A stretch of 57,234 nucleotides of DNA from Clostridiales bacterium (lineage in GTDB: Bacteria > Bacillota > Clostridia > Oscillospirales > Oscillospiraceae), in the NCBI GenBank assembly GCA_004557735.1, contig SFFV01000011.1:1-57234 (forward strand), given 5' to 3'. The number at the start of each line of letters is the position of its first letter. The first letter of the stretch is position 1. Positions 49,039 through 56,425 of this stretch are shown piece after piece. The position numbers and the translations under genes are program-made. A model generated the notes under the pieces. The model searched no databases. It saw nothing but the letters and a program-made list of their open reading frames with translations, and was not told the DNA's origin.

Positions 49039-50388
49039 ATGCTGAAAAACGCCTACCTCCGGCGGGTATACGATCAGGTGCTCGCCCGCGACCCCAACGC
49101 TCCGGAGTTCCACCAGTGCATCCGCGAATTTCTCGAAAGTCTCGAAGGCATCGCAGATAAGCACCCCGAGTGGGAACAGAACGCCATTCTTGAGCGCTTC
49201 GTCGAGCCTGACCGGATCATCACGTTCCGCGTCACATGGGTGGACGACGCCGGAAAGGTGCAGGTCAACCGCGGCTACCGCGTACAGTACAACTCCGCCA
49301 TCGGCCCCTACAAGGGCGGACTGCGCTTCCATCCGTCGGTCAACCTATCGGTCATGAAGTTCCTCGGCTTTGAGATGAATCTCAAGAACGGCCTCACGAC
49401 GCTGCCCATCGGCGGCGGCAAGGGCGGCTCGGACTTTGACCCCCACGGCAAGAGCGAGAACGAGATCATGCGCTTCTGCCAGGCGTTCATCACCGAGCTT
49501 TACCGCCACATCGGCCAGTTTACCGACGGCCCGGCCGGCGATATCGGCGTCGGTAGCCGCGAGATCGGCTATATGTTCGGCCAGATGAAGCGCATCACCA
49601 ACCAGTTCGACGCCGCGACGCTCACCGGCAAGCACCTCTCCTACGGCGGCTCGCTCGTGCGCACCGAGGCGACCGGCTACGGCATCTGCTACTTCACCGA
49701 CGAGGTGCTCCGCCACCAGCTCAACACCTCCTTTGAGGGAAAGACCGTCATCGTATCCGGCAGCGGCAACGTTGCGACCTATGCCGCGGAAAAGGCCATG
49801 CAGCTCGGCGGCAGGGTCGTGTGCATGTCCGACTCCAACGGCTATGTCCACGATCCCGACGGCATCAAGCTCGATCTCATCAAGGACATCAAGCAGAACC
49901 GCCGCGCGCGCATCAAGGTCTACGCCGACGAGGTGCCGGGCGCGACGTATCACGAGGGCTGCCGCAGCATCTGGGATGTGCCGTGCGACGTGGCGCTCCC
50001 GTGCGCGACGCAGAACGAGGTGGACGTGGCCGAGGCGAAGAAGATCATCGACGGCGGCGCGATCATCCTCACCGAGGGCGCGAATATGCCCTGCACGCTC
50101 GAGGCGGTCGCCATGCTGCAGGCGGCGGGCATCCCCGTCAGCCCCGCCAAGGCGGCAAACGCCGGCGGCGTTTCGACGTCCGCGCTCGAAATGACGCAGA
50201 ACAGCATGCGCCTGAGCTGGACGTTCGAGGAAGTGGACGAGCGCCTGCACAACATCATGCGCGGCATCTATAAGGCTGCTTACGACGCCTCCGTCGAGGC
50301 CGGACAGCCCGGAAATCTCGTCGTCGGCGCGAATATCGCGAGCTTTCTCAAGATCGCGGACGCGATGCTGCATCAGGGTATTGTGTGA
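49039..50388 (+). CDS. gdhA: NADP-type glutamate dehydrogenase
   Basis: 449 residues, the hexameric small-subunit class. Converts 2-oxoglutarate and ammonium to glutamate. Motifs: PYKGGLRFHPSVN, the catalytic GGGKGGSDFDPHGKS, the dinucleotide loop VSGSGNVATYAAEK and PAKAANAGGVSTSALEM. The start at 49039 has GGAAGAAC upstream; a longer frame runs into the methyltransferase gene and is rejected. Cofactor preference is inferred from the class. Confidence 0.94.
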   Translation: MLKNAYLRRVYDQVLARDPNAPEFHQCIREFLESLEGIADKHPEWEQNAILERFVEPDRIITFRVTWVDDAGKVQVNRGYRVQYNSAIGPYKGGLRFHPSVNLSVMKFLGFEMNLKNGLTTLPIGGGKGGSDFDPHGKSENEIMRFCQAFITELYRHIGQFTDGPAGDIGVGSREIGYMFGQMKRITNQFDAATLTGKHLSYGGSLVRTEATGYGICYFTDEVLRHQLNTSFEGKTVIVSGSGNVATYAAEKAMQLGGRVVCMSDSNGYVHDPDGIKLDLIKDIKQNRRARIKVYADEVPGATYHEGCRSIWDVPCDVALPCATQNEVDVAEAKKIIDGGAIILTEGANMPCTLEAVAMLQAAGIPVSPAKAANAGGVSTSALEMTQNSMRLSWTFEEVDERLHNIMRGIYKAAYDASVEAGQPGNLVVGANIASFLKIADAMLHQGIV

Positions 50389-50403
50389 TCATAACAGAAT
50401 ACC

Positions 50404-50435
50404 ATCGCCGGTCTCCCACGCGGGAGACCGGCGAT
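50404..50435. terminator. Hairpin between gdhA and the TetR gene
   Basis: ATCGCCGGTCTCCC-ACGC-GGGAGACCGGCGAT, a perfect 14-bp stem between convergent genes, followed by AGTTCTTC. Confidence 0.7.
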
Positions 50436-50441
50436 AGTTCT

Positions 50442-51026
50442 TCAGCCCTGAAACGATATCGACGTGTTGTGAAGTGTGTCAAAAATGTGGACAAAATCTT
50501 CTTCCGTCTCACTGAAATTCCGCTCGGCCCAGCATTCGAGCACGGCGAAAAGCCGCAAACAGCTCATGTGTACGTAATAGTCGTAAAACACTCCGCGCTT
50601 GAGCTGTTCAGTGTGTCCGTCGGGGAACACCTGAACGATCGTGTGCGCTTGGCAGTAGTCCTGAAAGGCTTTTCTGAAGCGTTTCGCAAACAGCCGGTAG
50701 TGCGGTTCCTGAAGAAAAAAGGGAACAACATGCCCGGCCTTGCGGATATAATCGCAAACACCCTTTTCCAGCGCATCCTGACTGCTTTTCGAAATGCTCT
50801 TGGCAACCTCACCGCGCGGTATCATCAGCGCGGAAAGGTATTGCGCGCAGAAATCATCCATCATGTATTCCAGCACCTCGTGTGTGCCGGTAAAATGATA
50901 ATAAAACGTAGAGCGGTTGATACCGGCTCTCGCAATAAGCTCCGAAACGGTGACATCCTGTGCGGACTTTCCGTCAGCCAGCTCCAGAAGGGCTTGGCAG
51001 ATTTTTCCTTTTGCTCCGGTTTTCAT
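50442..51026 (-). CDS. TetR/AcrR family regulator
   Basis: 194 residues. N-terminal HTH (about 6-50: VTVSELIARAGINRSTFYYHF) and a C-terminal ligand/dimer domain with a TetR_C_7/33-like pattern (aromatic-rich). It is divergent from the CocE-type hydrolase gene, and an inverted repeat lies in the shared gap. A local repressor of that gene is likely. GGAGCCACGC precedes the ATG. Confidence 0.85.
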   Translation of the reverse strand: MKTGAKGKICQALLELADGKSAQDVTVSELIARAGINRSTFYYHFTGTHEVLEYMMDDFCAQYLSALMIPRGEVAKSISKSSQDALEKGVCDYIRKAGHVVPFFLQEPHYRLFAKRFRKAFQDYCQAHTIVQVFPDGHTEQLKRGVFYDYYVHMSCLRLFAVLECWAERNFSETEEDFVHIFDTLHNTSISFQG

Positions 51027-51111
51027 GCGTGGCTCCTTTTCCGATGGAATCGGGGAAAATGTCCAAATAAATGTGGTCGACCTGTTCGAGAAAACGGAGC
51101 GGTATTGCGGG

Positions 51112-51140
51112 TTGTTTTAGCCCGTTTTCTGCGCTACGAT
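51112..51140 (+). promoter_or_regulatory. Promoter of the CocE-type hydrolase
   Basis: TTGTTT, 17 bp, TACGAT in the gap divergent from the TetR gene. Confidence 0.5.
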
Positions 51141-51157
51141 GGGTACAGATGACACAA

Positions 51158-51185
51158 AGAAAGTGAAAATATTAAACCACTTTCT
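51158..51185 (+). promoter_or_regulatory. Candidate TetR operator
   Basis: AGAAAGTG and CACTTTCT, a perfect 8-bp dyad 12 bp apart. A further AAAAGTG half-site lies just downstream. The site covers the early transcribed region of the hydrolase gene. Confidence 0.5.
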
Positions 51186-51229
51186 GGGAAAAGTGTCAAG
51201 AAAATGAAAAGAGAGGATGGACGAGGTCA

Positions 51230-53038
51230 ATGAAAAAATGGTTGAGCGCGCTGCTGTGTGCGGCGATGCTGCTCTCGCTGTGCGCCTGCGGCACCGTAAG
51301 CGAACCCGCTGCCACGGCAGAGCCGACAGCGGCGGTCACGGCAGCTCCGGCGGAAGAGACGGTGGAAAGAGAGTACATCGAATGCTCCGGCGGGTATGCT
51401 TACACGGAATTTGTTCCGATGAATGACGGCGCAGAGATCTGCCTGCTGATCGTCAAGCCGGAAAAAGAGGGACAGTTCCCGACGGTCATTACCCAGAACT
51501 GCTATCAGGCGGCAACGGAGGAGTTCAACGCCGAGTACATCGAGAAGTGCGTGTCGGACAGCTCCGCGTTTGTCGAGGCAGGGTACACGTTTGTTATGAT
51601 GCAGACGCGGGGAACGGGCAACAGCCCGTATGAGAGCTTCCTTCCGTATATCCACGATACGGACGATAAGCTCGAGGTGCTTGACTGGATCCGCGGACAG
51701 GACTTTTACGATGGGGAGATCTTCTGCAACGGCCTGAGCTATATGGGCTTCACCTCCATGGCGAGCCTGTATGCAGCCCATGACGATATCAAGGCGATCT
51801 CCATGCAGTGCCCCGTGAGCACACGCTACGATGCATGGTACCAGAACGGCTTTGTGAAGCTCGGTCTCATGGGCTTCTGGCAGGGACGCTTCCACCGTCC
51901 CGTTGGAGTGAACCCGGCCGAGGCATGGGAGAAGGTCGGCGGTATGGAGCTTTTCAATACGTTTCCCTATATCAACTGGCCGGTCGAGCTGTACGGCGAG
52001 CAGGAGGATTACTGGACGGGCATTCTGACGCATCCGGAGGACGGCGACTGGTGGCGCACCGAAGCGGCGGGAAGCTATATCTATGACGCAATCGCTTCGA
52101 TCGATGTGCCGGTGCTGCTCTTTGAAAACTTCTACGATATTTTCTATGAAGACAGCATGAATTTCTGGAACGGCTTCTCCGATGAGCAGAAGGCGCAGTC
52201 TGCCTTTGTCGTGAGCCAGTTCGGTCACACCTATACCGGCTATGCGGATTGGCCGCTGAATATCGGCGATTCACTGACGCCGACCTACAACGCCGATTAT
52301 GTCGTCAATTTCTTTGACAGCGTGCGCGAGGGGACGGAGCCGACGAAAGTCGAACTTGGCAAGGTGACGTATTACCCCGTGGACGGTGAGCGGTGGTACA
52401 GCGAGGATACGACGATCACGAACGGCACGACCGAGAACGTACTCTATCTCAACGGCGGCAGCACGCTCGGCACCGACGGCGAAGCCGAAGGAGCGCTGAC
52501 GTATGTCTATGACCCGACCAATCCGGCGCTCTTTACCGCGAGCGATGAGAACGGCGGCAACGGCTCGAACGGCTACCGCGGTCTCGGCGCTGACGCCGAG
52601 CCGAATTCCCGGCAGGATATCCTCAGCTTCGTCTCCGCGCCGATGGGAGAAAAGACCTTCATCAAGGGCATTCTCACTGCAGATGTGGCGGTTTCCTCCG
52701 ATTGCGAGGATACGAGCTTCATCGTGCGCATCGACGTTGTGAAAAACGGCGTAGCGTATAACCTCCGCGAGGACATCACGTCGCTGAGCTATCAGCTCGG
52801 TGACTATACCCCCGGCGAGAAGGTGACACTGCACTTCGAGACGGGCTCCGTCGTCTGCCAGCTCAATCCGGGTGATTACATCCGCGTGGACATCTCCTCC
52901 TCGGCGGAGGGTATGTACTCCCTCCACACGAACGTGAAGGGCAACCAGTGGGAGATCGCCGAGCCGAAGATCGCAAACAACACGGTCTACACCGGCATTT
53001 CCTCCATTACGTATTACACGGAAGATCTGGCTGCTTAA
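51230..53038 (+). CDS. CocE/NonD-family serine hydrolase lipoprotein (X-Pro peptidase-like)
   Basis: 602 residues. Lipobox LCAC (C20), Ala/Thr/Glu spacer, then an alpha/beta-hydrolase of the CocE/S15 group with the nucleophile in FCNGLSYMGFT (about residue 171), the aspartate region NFYDIFYED and histidine in FGHTY, followed by the C-terminal jelly-roll domain (about 400-600). The family hydrolyses esters, amides or X-Pro dipeptides; substrate unknown. AGAGAGGATGG serves as binding site. Regulated probably by the divergent TetR gene. Confidence 0.82.
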   Translation: MKKWLSALLCAAMLLSLCACGTVSEPAATAEPTAAVTAAPAEETVEREYIECSGGYAYTEFVPMNDGAEICLLIVKPEKEGQFPTVITQNCYQAATEEFNAEYIEKCVSDSSAFVEAGYTFVMMQTRGTGNSPYESFLPYIHDTDDKLEVLDWIRGQDFYDGEIFCNGLSYMGFTSMASLYAAHDDIKAISMQCPVSTRYDAWYQNGFVKLGLMGFWQGRFHRPVGVNPAEAWEKVGGMELFNTFPYINWPVELYGEQEDYWTGILTHPEDGDWWRTEAAGSYIYDAIASIDVPVLLFENFYDIFYEDSMNFWNGFSDEQKAQSAFVVSQFGHTYTGYADWPLNIGDSLTPTYNADYVVNFFDSVREGTEPTKVELGKVTYYPVDGERWYSEDTTITNGTTENVLYLNGGSTLGTDGEAEGALTYVYDPTNPALFTASDENGGNGSNGYRGLGADAEPNSRQDILSFVSAPMGEKTFIKGILTADVAVSSDCEDTSFIVRIDVVKNGVAYNLREDITSLSYQLGDYTPGEKVTLHFETGSVVCQLNPGDYIRVDISSSAEGMYSLHTNVKGNQWEIAEPKIANNTVYTGISSITYYTEDLAA

Positions 53039-53048
53039 AAAAAGACCG

Positions 53049-53080
53049 AGCCGCCGGTACGACATGTCGTACCGGCGGCT
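53049..53080. terminator. Bidirectional terminator between convergent genes
   Basis: AGCCGCCGGTACGACA followed at once by TGTCGTACCGGCGGCT, a perfect 32-bp palindrome after AAAAAAGACC and before TTTGAT. Confidence 0.75.
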
Positions 53081-53105
53081 TTGATATAGCTTATATTTAA
53101 GAAAA

Positions 53106-53702
53106 CTATGTTTCTTTCAGCCGCCGCAGCTCCTCTTTCGTGTCGGCGTCGAAGAGCTCCTCCTCCGGCAGCGGAACGGTGAAAAGCGCCTCCGGATGCG
53201 CGCGGATGACGCGCTTTCCGCCGCAGTCTCCCTCAAGGGCAGCAAGCTCCGGGAAAAACGCCGCCGGGAACAGGCAGGGGTTGCCGAGCCGGCCGTCCGC
53301 GCCCTCCGGCGCGACGATCTTTTCGGGGTGCGCCGCGCCCGCTTCGAGGATGCGGCGCACGCTCGCCTGCCGGAGAAGCGGCTGATCGCAAACAAGAAAA
53401 AGCACAGCGCCGCAAGGCTTTGCGGCTTCAAGTCCGAGCCGGACGGAGAGGGAAACGCCTTTCTCCGGCGCGCTGTTGCGCACGGCGAGAAAGCCGCGCC
53501 GTCCACTCTCGGCGAGGATCTCTTCACAGCCGGACACGACCGCGACGCGCGCGAAAAGATCTTCCGGCAGAACGTTCATTGCGCGCTCGAAAAGGCGTTC
53601 GCCGTCAAATTCCGCGAGCAGCTTCCCGCCGCCGAAGCGCAAGCCCGCTCCCGCAGCCAGAAGCACGCACGAAACGGCGCGCTTATCCATCCCAGTATCC
53701 AT
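53106..53702 (-). CDS. MocA-like nucleotidyltransferase (molybdenum cofactor cytidylyltransferase family)
   Basis: 198 residues of the MobA/MocA group. N-terminal nucleotide loop LLAAGAGLRFGGGKLLAEF, then VCDQPLL, GNPCLFPAAFFPELAALEGDCGGK. The MocA branch joins CTP to Mo-molybdopterin to give the cytosine dinucleotide cofactor used by molybdenum hydroxylases. The start at 53702 has GGAAGGAGCGG upstream; a second ATG at 53690 is possible. It is divergent from hnr, with its own promoter. Confidence 0.78.
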   Translation of the reverse strand: MDTGMDKRAVSCVLLAAGAGLRFGGGKLLAEFDGERLFERAMNVLPEDLFARVAVVSGCEEILAESGRRGFLAVRNSAPEKGVSLSVRLGLEAAKPCGAVLFLVCDQPLLRQASVRRILEAGAAHPEKIVAPEGADGRLGNPCLFPAAFFPELAALEGDCGGKRVIRAHPEALFTVPLPEEELFDADTKEELRRLKET

Positions 53703-53757
53703 TTTCCGCTCCTTCCCGGGCAAAACGCCGGCTCTACGGCATACAAAATGTATAAGT

Positions 53758-53786
53758 ATTATGCGAAAAAAGACGACAGATTGCAA
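53758..53786 (-). promoter_or_regulatory. Promoter of the MocA-like gene
   Basis: TTGCAA, 17 bp, CATAAT, 55 bp before the gene start. Confidence 0.55.
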
Positions 53787-53896
53787 GAGTTGTCAAAACG
53801 GTTTTTTGAAATGTTCAATCTGCACAAATTAAAGAAGCGGTTTTCAGCAAATATTAGACCCTTCGCTACGATTTGCATATGAATAGCGCAAATTTG

Positions 53897-53911
53897 ATAC
53901 AAATAATGTAT
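53897..53911 (+). promoter_or_regulatory. Candidate operator before hnr
   Basis: ATACA-AATAA-TGTAT, a 5-5-5 dyad directly upstream of the -35 box. It lies in the AT-rich divergent region between the MocA-like gene and hnr. Confidence 0.4.
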
Positions 53912-53940
53912 TTGAAAAAAATAGGGGTTTGCGATAATAA
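53912..53940 (+). promoter_or_regulatory. Promoter of the hnr operon
   Basis: TTGAAA, 17 bp, TAATAA, about 62 bp before the hnr start. Confidence 0.5.
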
Positions 53941-54001
53941 TATATGTGAGAGATTATCCGGCGCATGGAATAGGTATACATTATTAAAAGGAGAGCGTGA
54001 C

Positions 54002-55549
54002 ATGCTGAAAATCAATCAGGAAAAATGCAGGAAGTGCCAGATCTGCGCGAAAAACTGCCCCATCGGCGCCATTACCGTCGAGCCGGGCACGGACGGCAAG
54101 AAGGTCGTCGAGATCACGGATATGTGCGTGGAGTGCAACGTCTGCCGCCGCGTCTGCCCGTTCGGAGCCATTGACGGCGCGGAAAAGACCGAAGGCATCG
54201 TGCAGTGCCATTCCTGCTCCATCCAGTGCAAGGTTCCCGTCGGCTCCACCGGCGCCTGCAAGCGCTACACCAACGAAGGCGGCCGTCTGGTCCGCAACCG
54301 CGCTCTCGTCGTGGAGGGCAAGCCCCAGATCGAGATCGATCCGAAAATTGCCAAGCCCGTCATTACCGCTGTCGGCGCGGGCACCAACTACCCCTGCATC
54401 CGTCCGGCTCCGCACATCGTCTGCGAGAAGCGCGACGGCGTTGACGTCATCACCACCGTTACCGAGGCTCCGCTGAGCTACTCCGGCGTTCTCGTCAAGC
54501 TCGACACCAACACCTACATCGGCGAAGAGGGCGACACCGTTTACTGCGAAGGCAAGCCCGTCGGCCTTGTACATACCGAGGAATACGGCTCCAAGATGAT
54601 CTATGTCGGCGGCGCGAACCGTCTGACCGCGAAGGACGGCGGCTTTGCCACCGCCCGCACCATTGTCGCTCTTGCCAACGGCGAGAAGGTCGAGCTGACC
54701 GTCAAGACCGCCGACCACGAGACCGGCAAGCCCAAAATGATCAAGATCGTCTGCCAGCAGGGCGTCGCTCCCATCATCAACGGCACGCAGGAGACCACCA
54801 TGCGCATCGGCTGCGGCAGCGCCACCATCGGCCTGCTCGCCGACGTCATGAAGGAGTGCGTGGACGAGTGCATCGTCATCGACCACCACGTCACCGGCCT
54901 CTTCAGCGAGCATCTCGCCGGCAAGGAAGTCGGCATGACCTGGTCCGGCGTTGTCCCCAACGCCACCAAGAGCACCGTCGGCCGTTACTTCGGCGGCCAC
55001 GGCGACGGCATCGGAGGCACCGTTCTCCAGACGCCGCGCGACGCCATCAAGAGCGTTGACATGAGCATTGCCCACGCCGGCATGACCGTTCTCGTCACCA
55101 ACACCACCGGCGAAGTCGGCGCCCTCTTTGAGGTTCAGGCCGACGGCGACGTGAAGGAGATCCCGATGAGCGAGAAGGCGCAGCGCGTCGTCGACGCCAT
55201 CAAGAGCAACTGCCAGGGCTCCAACACGAGCGTTATGTACTGCGGCGGCACCGGCGGCTCCGCCCGCGGCGGCGTCTGCCACCACCCGATCGCCATCACC
55301 GAGGCCGTGCACGCCGGCAAGGCGCACCTGACCATCGGCGGCGCTCCCGCTTACGTTTACCCCGGCGGCGGCATCAACTTCATCGTGGATACCGCAAAGG
55401 TCGTCAACCACGCCTTCACCTGGGTGCCCACGCCGGCGACCGTCGCCCCCGTGGAGTACACCATGACGAAGGAAGATTACGAGAAGATCGGCGGCCACAT
55501 GAACCACATCAAAAACGTCGAGGACTTCCCGGAGTATCAGAAGCACTGA
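54002..55549 (+). CDS. hnr: 6-hydroxynicotinate reductase-like iron-sulfur protein
   Basis: 515 residues. N-terminal ferredoxin region with two 4Cys sets (C9, C12, C15, C19 and C42, C45, C48, C52) for two 4Fe-4S clusters, then C69, C72, C76 and C86 for a further cluster, as known for Hnr of Eubacterium barkeri (two 4Fe-4S, one 2Fe-2S, covalent flavin). The rest is the reductase part with IGCGSATIG (T275) and the Gly-rich YPGGGINF. Codon use is strongly biased, suggesting high expression. ATG 54002 has AAAAGGAGAGC upstream; an upstream in-frame start lacks a binding site. It could be a close relative with another substrate. Confidence 0.75.
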   Translation: MLKINQEKCRKCQICAKNCPIGAITVEPGTDGKKVVEITDMCVECNVCRRVCPFGAIDGAEKTEGIVQCHSCSIQCKVPVGSTGACKRYTNEGGRLVRNRALVVEGKPQIEIDPKIAKPVITAVGAGTNYPCIRPAPHIVCEKRDGVDVITTVTEAPLSYSGVLVKLDTNTYIGEEGDTVYCEGKPVGLVHTEEYGSKMIYVGGANRLTAKDGGFATARTIVALANGEKVELTVKTADHETGKPKMIKIVCQQGVAPIINGTQETTMRIGCGSATIGLLADVMKECVDECIVIDHHVTGLFSEHLAGKEVGMTWSGVVPNATKSTVGRYFGGHGDGIGGTVLQTPRDAIKSVDMSIAHAGMTVLVTNTTGEVGALFEVQADGDVKEIPMSEKAQRVVDAIKSNCQGSNTSVMYCGGTGGSARGGVCHHPIAITEAVHAGKAHLTIGGAPAYVYPGGGINFIVDTAKVVNHAFTWVPTPATVAPVEYTMTKEDYEKIGGHMNHIKNVEDFPEYQKH

Positions 55550-56379
55550 TGGACGAAGCCTTCCGCATCCTGGATGACGGGCGCGTATACTTTGATTACG
55601 GCCCGGCGTCCATGGTGGTGACCGCCCGGCGCGGAGACGAAGATCTCAGCGGCCTGGCGGCGTCGGCTTTCCCGTTTCTGCGCGACGCGCTCTCCGAGAT
55701 CGCCGGAGCGCTGCCCATTCTGCGGCAGTTTCCGGACGGCATGGACTATTCCGATCTGACCGGGCTGCCCCGCGTCATGGCGGAATCGGTCCTCGCGGCC
55801 GGGGAGCCGACGCTCACGCCCATGGCGGCCGTCGCCGGAACGGTGGCGGACGCGGTGGCGGACTGGCTCTTCGCCCGCGGCGCCGATCTCGTGGCCGTGA
55901 ACAACGGCGGCGACGTGGCGCTGCGGCTCGGCGAGGGACGCTCCATCCGCATGGGCATCCTGCCCGATCTCAACGGCCGCGTTACGGAGGTCGTGGTGAT
56001 CCGTGCGGAGGACGGCATCGGCGGCGTATGCACGAGCGGTCTCGGCGGCCGGAGCCTGACGCGCGGCATCGCCGGAGGCGTCACGGTCTTTTCGCGGCGG
56101 TGCGCTCTGGCGGACGCATGCGCCACGCATCTTGCGAACTGCTCGTACATCGAGTCGGCGCGGGTGCACACCTGTCTCGCCGGCGACATCGAGCCGGAGA
56201 GCGACATTGCATCGCTCCGCATTGTCACGGCGGTCGATCCGCTTCTCCCGGAGGAGAAAAAGCGCGCTCTCGCGCAGGTGTGCGAGGAGGCGGAGCGCCA
56301 GCGGAAATGCGGCAATCTCGTCCGTGTATACGCGGATATCCAGGGCGAGCGCCTCACCTTCGGGCAAAACGCGCCATAA
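55549..56379 (+). CDS. UPF0280 (ApbE-superfamily-like) protein
   Basis: 276 residues. The sequence follows UPF0280 proteins, which share the fold of ApbE flavin transferases: FDYGPASMVV near the start, TPMAAVAGTVADAVAD in the middle, then VNNGGDVALRL and CTSGLGGRSL. Its ATG overlaps the hnr stop (TGATG), so the two proteins are made together. It is a candidate for attaching flavin to Hnr; the biochemical role of UPF0280 is not established. Confidence 0.8.
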   Translation: MDEAFRILDDGRVYFDYGPASMVVTARRGDEDLSGLAASAFPFLRDALSEIAGALPILRQFPDGMDYSDLTGLPRVMAESVLAAGEPTLTPMAAVAGTVADAVADWLFARGADLVAVNNGGDVALRLGEGRSIRMGILPDLNGRVTEVVVIRAEDGIGGVCTSGLGGRSLTRGIAGGVTVFSRRCALADACATHLANCSYIESARVHTCLAGDIEPESDIASLRIVTAVDPLLPEEKKRALAQVCEEAERQRKCGNLVRVYADIQGERLTFGQNAP

Positions 56380-56425
56380 TTCGGCAACAACATCTTGCAA
56401 ATACTGAAAAAGGAGATCTATTCCA

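Noticed and set aside
53984..55546. 520-codon minus-strand frame opposite hnr
   Set aside because: Shadow of codon bias in hnr; the plus-strand product has clear iron-sulfur motifs.
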